DNA of 35,178 bases from Flavobacteriaceae bacterium (GTDB lineage Bacteria; Bacteroidota; Bacteroidia; Flavobacteriales; Flavobacteriaceae), in assembly GCA_022425945.1 (NCBI GenBank), contig JAKMEK010000068.1, forward strand, positions 1-35,178. Direction: 5' to 3'. The number at the start of each line of letters is the position of its first letter. Within the stretch, counting starts at the first letter, position 1. The notes beneath the pieces were generated by a model, which had not been told where the DNA came from, made no database searches, and was given only the letters and a program-made list of their open reading frames with translations. A program made the position numbers and the translations under genes. Shown here one piece after another: positions 7,959 to 17,011 of the stretch.

Positions 7959-8303
7959 TTAGTCTGGTCTAGTTTGAAAAAAAGCTTGAACATCTCTATT
8001 TGAGTAGATGGTTATGGCTGTGCGACAGTGAAGTGCAAATGCACAGTTGCTATTATCGTGATCGCTCCCCAACCATCGATCAAAAACATAACCCTCATCT
8101 GGAGTTGCTGTAATTGTTATGGTTGCCCCTTCATCATAGGTTCCAGTAGCTTCGGGGGTTACCGAACCTCCTTCTCCAGCTGTAACAGTAAGGGTGTATT
8201 GTGTTCGTGCAGGGGAATCGCCTGACTTTTCTTCAACGGAACAGCTATAGAATATACTAACTGCTATTGAGAAAAATACACTATGGAAGAGTAGGCGTTT
8301 CAC
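7959..8303 (-). CDS. Small lipoprotein with one InlB-type B-repeat
   Basis: The 114-residue protein opens with GTG and a lipoprotein signal (KRLLFHSVFFSIAVSIFYSC); acidic residues follow the cysteine (CSVEEKSGD), hinting at surface export. The mature part is a single divergent InlB B-repeat: YTLTVTAGEGGSVTPE, GTYDEGATITITATPDEGY and VFDRWLGS, then a strand ending VQAFFQTRPD. In other Bacteroidota this repeat is usually in tandem copies within long surface proteins; here there is one copy and then a stop, so the gene is either a minimal version or a truncated remnant. It lies between rlmD and the DUF6452 gene with non-coding DNA on both sides. Confidence 0.72.
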   Translation of the reverse strand: MKRLLFHSVFFSIAVSIFYSCSVEEKSGDSPARTQYTLTVTAGEGGSVTPEATGTYDEGATITITATPDEGYVFDRWLGSDHDNSNCAFALHCRTAITIYSNRDVQAFFQTRPD

Positions 8304-8506
8304 ACTTTAAATATACAAAAAACAGTAATAATATCCTAAATGGCCTTGAGAATCTGGTTGTTAAAACCCCAATGCGTTGCAAAGGGACTACAGGGAATTT
8401 ACCCATGCTAGGACTCTGTCAAATGAATTTTCTAAGCGTATTGAATTTGAAAAATAGAGTCCTTGAATAAAAAAGCTTAACGATGACTTGTTATTGGCTA
8501 TCGGAA

Positions 8507-9916
8507 TCATACATCTTTCTTTTCCAAAAGCACAACATTTTCTACATGATGGGTTTGTGGAAACATATCTACCGCCTGTGATTTAATAACCGTATACTGA
8601 TCGCTCAAAAGGTCTAGATCACGTGCTTGGGTAGCGCTGTTACAACTCACATAAACAATACGCTCCGGAGCCAAGGACAGCAGTTGCATCACCACATCTT
8701 TATGCATGCCATCGCGTGGCGGATCAGTAATGACAACATTTGCCTTTCCATGTCGCTCAATGAAGTCCTGGGTAAAAATGGACTTCATGTCTCCGGCTTC
8801 AAAGGCTGTGTTGTGAATGTCGTTGTCCAGTGCATTAACTTTTGCTGCTTCAATCGATTCTGGTACTACATCAACACCTACTACCTTTTTGACATCTTTT
8901 GCAATGAATTGTGCAATGGTACCAATGCCAGTATACAGGTCATAAACCACATCTTCAGCCTTTAATTGAGCAAATTCACGCGCAACCTTATACAAGGCAT
9001 AAGCCTGAAGGGAATTGGTTTGGTAAAAGGTTTTAGCGCCAATTTTGAATTGTAAACCTTCCATTTCTTCAATGATGTGATCACGTCCAGCATGTAGTAT
9101 GATTTCCTGATCGTAAAGGGTGTCATTGGCCTTACTGTTAATGACGTACAAAAGAGAGGTTATCTCAGGAAAACGAAGCATTAGGTGGTCCAGCAAAGGG
9201 GCTAGAGCCGGATCGCTATGCACAACTTGTAAAAGCACCATTACTTCCCCGGTTGAAGTAGTTCGAAGCATTAGTGTGCGGAGAAAACCACTTTGATCTC
9301 TTGGGTGGAAGAACGCAAGGTTCTGTTCGAGGGCATAGCGTTTGATCTCGTTACGTATCGCATTGGATGGATCAGCCTGAAGATGACACTTATTGATATC
9401 TACAATTTTGTCCCACATACCGGGTTTGTGAAAGCCCAAGGCATTTTTGTTGAATTCTTCTTCCGAAGCAATTTCCTCGTTGGTCATCCAGCGATTGGCG
9501 GAGAATGAAAACTCCATTTTATTGCGGTAGAAGTAAGGGGTTTCACAACCCAAAATAGCTAGTGTAGAAGCGGGGGTTACTTTGCCAATACGGCGTAAGT
9601 TTTCGCTAACTTCTTTTTGCTTAAACTGTAATTGAGCACTATAGCTCATGTGCTGCCATTTGCATCCACCACACACGCCAAAATGATCGCATACGGGAGT
9701 TGTTCTGTGTTCAGATGCTGTATGTAAGGCAACAATTTTGCCTTCAAAATACCCCTTTCTTTTTTTAAAGGTTTGAATGTCTACTACATCGCCCGGAACC
9801 CCCTCGGTAAGGAAGATCGGAATGCCTTCTTCTGTTTTAGCCACTGCTTTTCCTTTAGAGGCTGTGTCGATGATGGTGAGCTTTTTAAAAACTTTAGCTT
9901 TGTGTCGATTTCGCAT
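8507..9916 (-). CDS. rlmD: 23S rRNA (uracil-1939-C5)-methyltransferase RlmD
   Basis: From the ATG at 9916 the protein has 469 residues. It carries an N-terminal TRAM domain (residues ~10-65), an iron-sulfur site C76-x5-C82-x2-C85 with the distal C177, and a C-terminal SAM-binding fold (VVYDLYTGIGTIAQFIA, VITDPPRDGMH). The catalytic cysteine is C425 in YVSCNSATQARDL, 44 residues from the end, as in E. coli RlmD. The reading frame stays open upstream to 9988, but the extra residues (MYKYFFDFIK...) do not look like the family and would cross a promoter-like box. It methylates U1939 of 23S rRNA or the equivalent. Members of this family in other bacteria can have different targets (RlmC, TrmA-like), so the exact site is inferred. 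Confidence 0.9.
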   Translation of the reverse strand: MRNRHKAKVFKKLTIIDTASKGKAVAKTEEGIPIFLTEGVPGDVVDIQTFKKRKGYFEGKIVALHTASEHRTTPVCDHFGVCGGCKWQHMSYSAQLQFKQKEVSENLRRIGKVTPASTLAILGCETPYFYRNKMEFSFSANRWMTNEEIASEEEFNKNALGFHKPGMWDKIVDINKCHLQADPSNAIRNEIKRYALEQNLAFFHPRDQSGFLRTLMLRTTSTGEVMVLLQVVHSDPALAPLLDHLMLRFPEITSLLYVINSKANDTLYDQEIILHAGRDHIIEEMEGLQFKIGAKTFYQTNSLQAYALYKVAREFAQLKAEDVVYDLYTGIGTIAQFIAKDVKKVVGVDVVPESIEAAKVNALDNDIHNTAFEAGDMKSIFTQDFIERHGKANVVITDPPRDGMHKDVVMQLLSLAPERIVYVSCNSATQARDLDLLSDQYTVIKSQAVDMFPQTHHVENVVLLEKKDV

Positions 9917-9920
9917 GCAG

Positions 9921-9928
9921 CAAAAATA
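9921..9928 (-). promoter_or_regulatory. Candidate -7 promoter element for rlmD
   Basis: On the minus strand the sequence is TATTTTTG, matching TAnnTTTG, with a TTTG (9944-9947) 15 bases upstream of it as a possible, slightly close, -33 element. If used, transcription would begin at or next to the ATG at 9916, giving a nearly leaderless mRNA and supporting that start over the upstream ones. Confidence 0.3.
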
Positions 9929-10057
9929 CATTTTATCTGCCGACCAAATGGAATGAATTTTAATGAAATCAAAGAAATATTTGTACATTTAGCACGGATG
10001 ATTTCTCTCCGCTGAAAGTAGGAATTTTGTATTTATAATTTTAGAATAGTTTTAGAT

Positions 10058-11350
10058 ATGGAATCTATACAACTGACGAAAGAACAGCATCTTTTAGCCC
10101 TTGAAGATCGCTATGGTGCTCACGATTATCACCCACTTCCTGTAGTTTTGGCAAGAGGAGAAGGTGTTTTTTTATGGGATGTAAATGAGAAAAGATACTA
10201 CGACTTTCTTTCCGCTTACTCCGCCGTAAATCAAGGACATTGTCATCCACGCATCATCAAAGCCATGCACGATCAATCGGCAACCCTAACCTTGACTTCG
10301 CGCGCTTTTCACAACAACAAACTTGGAAAATACCTTGCGTTTATGACCGATTACTTTGGTTTTGAAAGCTTGCTACCAATGAATACTGGAGCGGAAGGTG
10401 TTGAAACGGCAATTAAGATTACCCGTAAATGGGGACATACGGTAAAAGGAATTCCAGAAGGTCAAGCCCAAATTGTGGTCTGCGATAATAATTTTCATGG
10501 AAGAACCACGACCATCATTTCATTCTCATCTGATGCAGGGTCCAAAGATCACTTCGGGCCACACACCAACGGGTTTATCCATATCCCATATAACGATACC
10601 AATGCGCTAGAACATGTTTTGGCCAATAACCCCAATGTAGCTGGTTTTCTTGTAGAACCTATTCAAGGGGAAGCCGGTGTGTTCACGCCAGACGAAGATT
10701 TTATCCGCAAGGCACGACAAATTTGTACAGATCACAATGTCTTATTGATTGCCGATGAGATACAAACGGGAATTGGCCGAACAGGAGCTCTCTTGGCAGT
10801 TTGTGGAAATTGTAGCTGTGAAGCCCAATGCGAGCGTCAAGAAGCAACCTATATTCGTCCAGATTTATTGATTCTTGGAAAGGCATTGAGCGGGGGCGTT
10901 TACCCGGTTTCGGCTGTATTGGCCGATCGTGTCATTATGGATGTTATTCAACCGGGACAGCACGGTAGTACTTTCGGTGGAAATCCACTTGGAACTACTG
11001 TTGCTATGGAGGCACTTACCGTAATCAAAGACGAAAAACTCACCCAAAATGCACGCCGATTAGGTGAACTTTTTCGTGCAGAAATAAATAAATACATTGA
11101 GACCTCCGATATTGTTCAATTGGTTCGAGGGAGAGGTTTATTGAATGCCATTGTCATCAATGACACAGAAGATAGCGACACAGCTTGGAACATTTGTCTA
11201 CGTTTCCGGGACAATGGTCTTTTGGCTAAGCCGACCCACGGAAACATCATTCGTTTTGCCCCTCCTTTGGTTATGACTGAAGCACAATTGCACGATTGTA
11301 TTTCAATCATTACTTCAACCTTAAAAGAGTTTGAACCCAAAAAAGAATAG
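10058..11350 (+). CDS. rocD: Ornithine aminotransferase (ornithine--oxo-acid transaminase)
   Basis: The 430-residue fold-type I PLP enzyme converts ornithine and 2-oxoglutarate to glutamate-5-semialdehyde and glutamate. Diagnostic stretches are [78 protein letters not shown] and the PLP lysine K275 in [10 protein letters not shown]. It matches eukaryotic-type OAT over its whole length. Between LIADEIQTG and the PLP lysine it has a short Cys-rich insert, C249-x2-C252-x-C254-x3-C258, not present in Bacillus or animal OAT as I know them; I believe related Bacteroidota enzymes have it. A cysteine desulfurase gene starts five bases after its stop, so the two are almost certainly one transcript. 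Confidence 0.95.
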   Translation: MESIQLTKEQHLLALEDRYGAHDYHPLPVVLARGEGVFLWDVNEKRYYDFLSAYSAVNQGHCHPRIIKAMHDQSATLTLTSRAFHNNKLGKYLAFMTDYFGFESLLPMNTGAEGVETAIKITRKWGHTVKGIPEGQAQIVVCDNNFHGRTTTIISFSSDAGSKDHFGPHTNGFIHIPYNDTNALEHVLANNPNVAGFLVEPIQGEAGVFTPDEDFIRKARQICTDHNVLLIADEIQTGIGRTGALLAVCGNCSCEAQCERQEATYIRPDLLILGKALSGGVYPVSAVLADRVIMDVIQPGQHGSTFGGNPLGTTVAMEALTVIKDEKLTQNARRLGELFRAEINKYIETSDIVQLVRGRGLLNAIVINDTEDSDTAWNICLRFRDNGLLAKPTHGNIIRFAPPLVMTEAQLHDCISIITSTLKEFEPKKE

Positions 11351-11355
11351 TATTT

Positions 11356-12507
11356 ATGCAAGTGTATTTTGACAATGCCGCGACTACACCCATTCGTCCA
11401 GAAGTGGTTGATGTAATGCATCAGGTACTTCTTGAAAATTATGGAAATCCATCTTCAACGCATGCCTTTGGTCGAACTGCACGAACACAAATTGAAACCG
11501 CACGTAAAAGCATTGCTGCTCAATTCAATTGTAAGGCACAAGAAATTATTTTCACCTCAGGGGGAACAGAATCAGATAATATGCTACTGCGTTGTGCAGT
11601 AGAAGATTTAGGGGTTACAACACTGATCACAACAAAAATTGAGCACCATGCCATCTTGCATGCTGTTGACTTTTTGGCAACCAAAGGCTGTGCCGTGGTT
11701 TACATTCCAGTGAATCAAGAAGGACAGTTAGATTTTGACGCTCTCGAGCAAGCCCTTACTGCTGATGATTCTAAAAAGCTAGTTACGTTAATGCATGTCA
11801 ATAATGAAATTGGTACCATTTTAGATTTGAAACAGGTTGCTGTTCTTTGCCAACGTCATGCAGCTCTTTTTCATTCCGATGCTGTACAAGGGGTCGGACA
11901 CTATGAACTGGATTTAAGTGATGTTCCTATCGACTTTTTATCTGCAGCTGCGCATAAATTTCACGGTCCAAAGGGTGTTGGATTTTCCTTCGTTCGATCC
12001 AATTCTGGCTTAAACCCATTCATTTTAGGTGGAAGCCAAGAACGCGGTCTTCGAGCCGGTACAGAATCTGTCCATAACATCATGGGTATGGCTAAGGCTT
12101 TAGAGATTTCCTATGCAAAATTAGAAGAAGAACGTAACTACATTAAGGACCTAAAAGCTTATGCCCAAAAGCGTTTTATCGCCTTGTTTCCTGAGGTTCA
12201 TTTCAACGGTTGTTGTGGCAATGAAGACAAAAGTACGTATACCTTGCTAAATGTATGTTTACCTGTACCTGCGGACAAAGCGGGTTTGTTAGATTTTCAT
12301 TTGGATTTGAAAGGTGTGGCCTGTTCAAAGGGAAGCGCTTGTCAATCGGGTAGCACAGCAGGCTCACACGTATTGCATGAGGTAGTTCCGCAAGAACTCA
12401 AATCAAGGCCCTCTTTGCGCTTCTCGTTTTCGTCCTTTAATACCAGGGCAGAAATTGATTATCTAATGGATGTATTGGCAGAATTTAGTCTTACTACGGT
12501 TTCCTAA
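11356..12507 (+). CDS. Cysteine desulfurase (NifS/IscS family)
   Basis: The 383-residue PLP enzyme takes sulfur from cysteine for Fe-S clusters or thio-modification. It opens with VYFDNAATTPIRPEV, has GNPSSTHAFGR, FTSGGTESDNM, TKIEHHAILH, HVNNEIGTI, HSDAVQGVGH, the PLP lysine K201 in AAHKFHGPKG, and the persulfide cysteine C329 in GSACQSGS. Length is normal. It follows rocD by five bases. No scaffold (IscU/SufU) or regulator is adjacent, so whether it is the cell's main Fe-S enzyme or serves another acceptor cannot be told; I therefore leave the symbol blank. Its end overlaps the convergent M23 peptidase gene by 14 bases. Confidence 0.93.
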   Translation: MQVYFDNAATTPIRPEVVDVMHQVLLENYGNPSSTHAFGRTARTQIETARKSIAAQFNCKAQEIIFTSGGTESDNMLLRCAVEDLGVTTLITTKIEHHAILHAVDFLATKGCAVVYIPVNQEGQLDFDALEQALTADDSKKLVTLMHVNNEIGTILDLKQVAVLCQRHAALFHSDAVQGVGHYELDLSDVPIDFLSAAAHKFHGPKGVGFSFVRSNSGLNPFILGGSQERGLRAGTESVHNIMGMAKALEISYAKLEEERNYIKDLKAYAQKRFIALFPEVHFNGCCGNEDKSTYTLLNVCLPVPADKAGLLDFHLDLKGVACSKGSACQSGSTAGSHVLHEVVPQELKSRPSLRFSFSSFNTRAEIDYLMDVLAEFSLTTVS

Positions 12508-14176
12508 AAATACTTGTTTCGTACACACTTGTGTTTCCTACATTATCTTTTACTTCAATGCGTAGGTCAAGTTTTGCTTTTTTAAAGTCAATGTCATCGA
12601 AATCATAGATCAGGGTTTTGTCCTTAGGCTCATACTCCATACGAATCCATTGACCATTGATGGTTGCACGATAAGATTGTATCCCAGAGAAATCATCGTC
12701 TATGCCCATTTTGAGATGGGTGTAATTACTCATCCATTGTTCATCAACGAAGTTTAAGGGCTCGATGCTTGGAGGGAGACTGTCCTTGGTGATAAGATAT
12801 GTGCCCGTATAGGCAGCAGTTGTTTTTAGAAGACTATCTTTCTTGCTCGTCCAAACATACTGCAGTGGGTTGTCATCTTTTTTTGCCCTTGGGTTTGTTT
12901 TGGCCAAACACAATTGTTGTAACTGGAGCGAATCTAGCCCTTCAGGGATTTTCACTTCCAACGTAAATCCTTTGCGCTGCGCTTGCTTAGTGTCTTCAAT
13001 AAAAAGGGTGTCGTTAACTGCACTGAGGTTTAGTTTTACGGGTGCATAGAAGGTTTCCTTGGGGAGATAGACTTCATAGGGCCCATGGGTAAATAAATAG
13101 TCTTTATAGGGTGATAAGGAATCTGAATTAGGAGGAAGGGGAGAAGGGCGCTCATAAGGAGCTCCTTCTACATAAAAAGATACATAGGTTTTGTTGTGTG
13201 CATAATCTTCGACCATTAACTCAACTTGGTAGGAGTGTCCCTCTTCAAAAACAAGGTATCCGTTGGGGGCATCTTTGGGTAAAAAACTATATCCCACTCC
13301 TAGGTTACGAAACAGTTTTTGAATTCGAATGCGTTCCTCTTTATAGGTCGCATAATCGATTAGCGCATCTATTTTTTTTCCATCCTTAAAATCAATACGG
13401 TCAAAGGTATAGGAGAATCGCGTAGTCCCATTTATTTTTAATGTGGCGTTGTAGATACCATTACGATTGTAGCTCAAATCTTGACGATCGAACAAACGAA
13501 CGCCTAGGCCAAAGGTTCCGCCGAGATGCTGAAGATCGGCAACATAGGTGCTGTCATTTTCTTTATTTAGGGTTATGGGGGTTTTTTGACTGGCTTTGTC
13601 CCTAAAAATAGAGTACATGTACATCCCTTGAATTACTGGTCGAATGCTATCTTCTATGTCAAAATTCAATTGTAATGGATTCAACGGATTTGAGCTTTTG
13701 GTGTCTCTAATTTCAAAGTGTAGATGTGGACCTTCTGATCCGCCGGTATTCCCAGACACACCAATCACTTCTCCTTCCTCAAGGGTTAGTTCATTTAATT
13801 TCAGGTAGCGCTGAATGGTGAACTGCTCCTTTTCGTATTGATATTGTTTGATGTAAGCTTCTATTTTTGGTGCAAATTTCTGCAGGTGTGCGTAGACAGA
13901 CGTTGTTCCGTCGGCATGCTGAATGTAGAGACATTTCCCATAACCAGAAATGGAAACATTGATGCGTTTAAGGCTTCCGGCCTTTATTGCGCGCACTTCA
14001 AATCCTTCTTTTCCTTGGGTTTTAATGTCCAGACCTGCATGGAAATGCGTTGCCCTAAATTCGCCAAAGGTGCCCGAGAGCTTTAGAGGAATATCCAAGG
14101 GAGGCGTCGTTTCTTGACCCCTTGTGTTCCACATAAAAAGGGTCAATAGAAAAAATAGTGTACACTGCTTTAACAT
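12494..14176 (-). CDS. Secreted M23 family metallopeptidase
   Basis: I took the ATG at 14176 (560 residues) because it gives a clean signal peptide, MLKQCTLFFLLTLFMWNTRG; an upstream ATG at 14200 adds eight residues. The N-terminal M23/LytM domain holds the zinc motif H46-x-G-x-D50 and the H151-L-H153-F-E motif, with EGEVIGVSGNTGGSEGPH before it. So the four usual metal/catalytic positions appear intact, with a ~25-residue insert (about residues 101-125) between strands. The ~400-residue C-terminal part is beta-rich and resembles Ig-like modules (DNVGNTSVYETSIFRKP at the end). M23 enzymes cut peptidoglycan cross-bridges or act as division and envelope regulators; the substrate is not known here. 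Confidence 0.9.
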   Translation of the reverse strand: MLKQCTLFFLLTLFMWNTRGQETTPPLDIPLKLSGTFGEFRATHFHAGLDIKTQGKEGFEVRAIKAGSLKRINVSISGYGKCLYIQHADGTTSVYAHLQKFAPKIEAYIKQYQYEKEQFTIQRYLKLNELTLEEGEVIGVSGNTGGSEGPHLHFEIRDTKSSNPLNPLQLNFDIEDSIRPVIQGMYMYSIFRDKASQKTPITLNKENDSTYVADLQHLGGTFGLGVRLFDRQDLSYNRNGIYNATLKINGTTRFSYTFDRIDFKDGKKIDALIDYATYKEERIRIQKLFRNLGVGYSFLPKDAPNGYLVFEEGHSYQVELMVEDYAHNKTYVSFYVEGAPYERPSPLPPNSDSLSPYKDYLFTHGPYEVYLPKETFYAPVKLNLSAVNDTLFIEDTKQAQRKGFTLEVKIPEGLDSLQLQQLCLAKTNPRAKKDDNPLQYVWTSKKDSLLKTTAAYTGTYLITKDSLPPSIEPLNFVDEQWMSNYTHLKMGIDDDFSGIQSYRATINGQWIRMEYEPKDKTLIYDFDDIDFKKAKLDLRIEVKDNVGNTSVYETSIFRKP

Positions 14177-14251
14177 AAAAACGAAGATAAGGCATTCCAT
14201 TTATTTCTCCACCCTCTAGCGGGGCGCAAAAATGAATTGCCTACAGATTCT

Positions 14252-16114
14252 TTAATCACTCTGAACCGACAGTTCGAACCAACGCTCGGTTTTTATTTCT
14301 ATGGCTGTGCTAAGCTTGTTCAATTCTATAGAAAGTTCAGTGATGGTCTCCGGTGCTAAATTGGCCTCCATGAATTGTTTTTCGATGCTTTCTTTTTCTT
14401 CTTCAAGTTTAGCAATGTCTTTTTCTAGACGACTGTATTCTTTTTGTTCTGAAAAAGAGAGGGTAGTGGAGCTATTGGGAGTTTTCCACTCTTTTTTATC
14501 GGTATTACTTTTTTCTTTTTCGGAGACTTTGGGTTGACTATCTTCATAGGAACGGAAGTCGGAATAGTTTCCGGGAAAATCTTCAATTTCGCCTTTCCCA
14601 CGAAACACAAATAAGTGATCCACAATTTTATCCATGAAATAGCGGTCGTGCGACACAACAATCAAGCAACCCGGGAAATCCATCAGGAAACTCTCCAGTA
14701 CGTTGAGGGTAACAATATCTAGATCGTTGGTGGGCTCATCTAGAATAAGAAAGTTTGGGTTTTGGATCAGTACAGTACAGAGGTAAAGGCGCTTTCGTTC
14801 CCCTCCACTTAGCTTTTCAACCAGATCATATTGCTTTTTGCGATCAAATAAGAAGCGTTCTAGTAGTTGTTGCGCTGAGATTTTTCGCCCTTTTTTTAGG
14901 GGAATAAACTCCCCAAATTCCCGAATGACATCGATCACTTTTTGTCCTTCTTTGATGGTGATCCCCCCTTGGGTGTAGTACCCAAATTTAACGGTTTCTC
15001 CCCAAACAATTTTTCCGTTGTTGGGTTTGTCATTTCCCGTAATGAGGTTCAGAAAGGTTGATTTTCCTGTCCCGTTTTTTCCAATAATACCAATGCGATC
15101 GTTGCGTTGAAAGGTGTAGTCGTATTGATCTAAAATGGTCGTTTCGCCAAAGGCTTTACTCACCTTGTGCATTTCAATCATTTTGGTGCCCAAGCGTTCC
15201 ATGTTGATTTCTAATTGCACTTCGTGTTCTTGCCTGCGTTGGTGGGCTTTTGCTTTGATGACCTTAAAGTCTTCTATTCGCGATTTGGATTTGGTAGTTC
15301 TTGCTTTTGGTTGACGGCGCATCCATTCCAATTCCTTTTTAAAGGTTTGTTTGGTTTTGTGTGCCTCAACATCTTCTTGGGTAATTCGCGCATCACGCTT
15401 ATCGAGGTAGTACGAATAATTTCCTTTGTAAGTGTATAATTTCCCCTCATCTAATTCGATGATTTCGTTGCACACTCGTTCCAAAAAGTAACGGTCGTGC
15501 GTTACCATAAGCAGGGTAAATTTTTCTTTTGCAAAATAAGCCTCGAGCCACTCAATCATTTCAAGATCGAGGTGGTTGGTGGGCTCATCGAGTATGAGTA
15601 CATCCGGTTTTTCGAGTAGTGCAATGGCTAGGGCAATGCGTTTGCGTTGTCCTCCGGAGAGGCTCCCCACTTTTGCTTCTAGGCGATCCAGTTTTAATTT
15701 GGATAAGATTTGTTTGTATTGCGTTTCAAAGTCCCATGCCTGATGCTGATCCATGGCCTCAAAGGCCAACTGATAGGCTTCAGCATCTTCCGGATTATTA
15801 AGCGCTTCCTCATAGCGAGCAATAACCTGTATGCTTTCGTTGTTTGATTGAAGAATGCATTCTTCGACCGTATATGCCGGATTGAGCAAAGGTTCTTGCG
15901 CCAAATACGAAATACGTGTACCCTTGCGTTGGTTGACTTCCCCTTTGTCTGGGGTGTCGTCTCCGGCAATGATTTTTAGGAGGGTCGTTTTCCCTGTTCC
16001 ATTTTTTGCAATTAGGGCAATTTTTTGACCTTGATTGACCCCAAAGGAAATATTTTCAAATACGGGATGATCCTGATAGGTTTTTCCAACTCCTTCTATT
16101 GAGAGTAAATTCAT
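14252..16114 (-). CDS. uup: ABC-F family ATP-binding protein (Uup-like)
   Basis: The 620-residue protein has two ABC ATPase domains and no membrane segments. Domain 1 has Walker A AKNGTGKTT (residues 36-44), signature LSGGQRKR and Walker B LILDEPTNHLDLE. The linker between domains is charged and helical (KKELEWMRRQPKARTTKSK). Domain 2 has GKNGTGKST, LSGGERKR and LILDEPTNDLDI. The C-terminal ~80 residues form a predicted coiled coil (EYSRLEKDIAKLEEEKESIE), the feature that places it with Uup rather than EttA or antibiotic-resistance ABC-F proteins. Such proteins act at the ribosomal E site. It follows three small envelope genes with gaps of 21, 3 and 12 bases, suggesting one leftward operon. 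Confidence 0.92.
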   Translation of the reverse strand: MNLLSIEGVGKTYQDHPVFENISFGVNQGQKIALIAKNGTGKTTLLKIIAGDDTPDKGEVNQRKGTRISYLAQEPLLNPAYTVEECILQSNNESIQVIARYEEALNNPEDAEAYQLAFEAMDQHQAWDFETQYKQILSKLKLDRLEAKVGSLSGGQRKRIALAIALLEKPDVLILDEPTNHLDLEMIEWLEAYFAKEKFTLLMVTHDRYFLERVCNEIIELDEGKLYTYKGNYSYYLDKRDARITQEDVEAHKTKQTFKKELEWMRRQPKARTTKSKSRIEDFKVIKAKAHQRRQEHEVQLEINMERLGTKMIEMHKVSKAFGETTILDQYDYTFQRNDRIGIIGKNGTGKSTFLNLITGNDKPNNGKIVWGETVKFGYYTQGGITIKEGQKVIDVIREFGEFIPLKKGRKISAQQLLERFLFDRKKQYDLVEKLSGGERKRLYLCTVLIQNPNFLILDEPTNDLDIVTLNVLESFLMDFPGCLIVVSHDRYFMDKIVDHLFVFRGKGEIEDFPGNYSDFRSYEDSQPKVSEKEKSNTDKKEWKTPNSSTTLSFSEQKEYSRLEKDIAKLEEEKESIEKQFMEANLAPETITELSIELNKLSTAIEIKTERWFELSVQSD

Positions 16115-16126
16115 AAGCCAGTACTG

Positions 16127-16552
16127 CTAATCGATTTTTTCCCCAATGAGTACATGAGGAAGATGTTTGTGCGGATAGGGGTGTTTTTCTTCAGTACAAA
16201 ACATGCCCAGATTTTTCCCATACTCGAAACGGAAGTCAACCTTATTTTCTATGCGATTAAACCCTTTGAGTTGCGCGATCCCATCACCCAGTACAAGGGT
16301 AGCGTCTCCCTCTTGATTGACTTCTCCTGTATAGGTAAACGTACGTTCTTTATTAGCGATAAAGGTTTTGAAAACGAGTTCAAATTGATTGTTCTCATAA
16401 AAACTTACGGCATCTACATAACAACGGTTGGGACCTTTTTCGACTACCTTTCTTTGCAGCTTCCATTTCCCCACCATAAGGGAGTTGGCGGTTGATGTGG
16501 TTTCTTCTGGGGAGACACCCCATAGACATAGCAGTATAATCAGTAATCGCAT
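16127..16552 (-). CDS. Small secreted protein, lipocalin-like layout
   Basis: The 141-residue protein has a short signal peptide (MRLLIILLCLWGVSPEE) and a mature part with the look of a small beta-barrel: VGKWKLQRKV, YENNQFELVFKTF, RTFTYTGEV, LVLGDGIAQLKGFNRI and KVDFRFEYG. The opening GKWKL is common in lipocalin-like domains, but I cannot name the family. Two cysteines (in NRCYVDAV and GMFCTEEK) could form a disulfide. It is packed three bases after the DoxX gene and twelve before the ABC-F gene. Confidence 0.68.
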   Translation of the reverse strand: MRLLIILLCLWGVSPEETTSTANSLMVGKWKLQRKVVEKGPNRCYVDAVSFYENNQFELVFKTFIANKERTFTYTGEVNQEGDATLVLGDGIAQLKGFNRIENKVDFRFEYGKNLGMFCTEEKHPYPHKHLPHVLIGEKID

Positions 16553-16555
16553 AAT

Positions 16556-16990
16556 TTATTTTTTCGTTCGAAAGATACGATGATCTAGGCTGTATTTGCC
16601 TGCCCCATTCAAAAGAATTATGAACGATAAAAGGAGAAATAGAAGTGGGAGTTCAGCAGCTTTGAGTCCAAGCTCGAGTTTTTTAATACTGGCGACCAAC
16701 ATCGTGAACGAGAGTAAGAAAGCTGCAGGTCGGGTTGTGAACCCAAAAATGAGGAAAATGGCCGCAATCGATTCGGCAAAACTGGCCATAAACCCTAATG
16801 GTATGCTCATGAAATCGAGTCCAATGGCTTCGGCTAGCGAACTACCCAATCGCTCCCAGCGGTTTGTCCCCGCCATTAGCTTGCTCCAACCGTGGAGATA
16901 AACCATCAAAAAGCCAGCACACAGCCGGATGAAAAGGAGGGTGGCATTGAGGTGAGTTTTTTCGGAAAATAGTAAACTTTTGCGCAGCAT
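16556..16990 (-). CDS. DoxX family membrane protein
   Basis: A 144-residue membrane protein with four helices. LFIRLCAGFLMVYLHGWSKL at the first helix, an amphipathic region, ASFAESIAAIFLIFGFTTRPAA (the E-x-x-G/F-G-x-x-T/R-x-A core of DoxX) and a final LLLSFIILLNGAGKYSLDH give a confident DoxX assignment. The family includes terminal quinol oxidase subunits and MauE/thiosulfate-related proteins but most members have no known function. It sits between a periplasmic lipoprotein and a small secreted protein in the same leftward operon. Confidence 0.85.
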   Translation of the reverse strand: MLRKSLLFSEKTHLNATLLFIRLCAGFLMVYLHGWSKLMAGTNRWERLGSSLAEAIGLDFMSIPLGFMASFAESIAAIFLIFGFTTRPAAFLLSFTMLVASIKKLELGLKAAELPLLFLLLSFIILLNGAGKYSLDHRIFRTKK

Positions 16991-17011
16991 AGTATATAGT
17001 GGTGTTCTTGT

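Noticed and set aside
7554-8003. Plus-strand open frame of 149 residues
   Set aside because: It overlaps the DUF6452 gene and the InlB-repeat gene on the other strand, its first third is antisense to a real gene, and the protein has no family pattern. A hydrophobic 77-residue tail from 7770 could be read as a small membrane protein, but nothing supports it.
9917-9988. N-terminal extension of rlmD to an upstream ATG
   Set aside because: The extra residues (MYKYFFDFIKIHSIWSADK...) do not match RlmD N-termini, the TRAM domain begins right after the ATG at 9916, and a -7 box lies inside the extension.
14425-14661. Alternative-frame ORFs inside the ABC-F gene
   Set aside because: These are shadows of the real frame; the ABC-F protein has all expected motifs uninterrupted.
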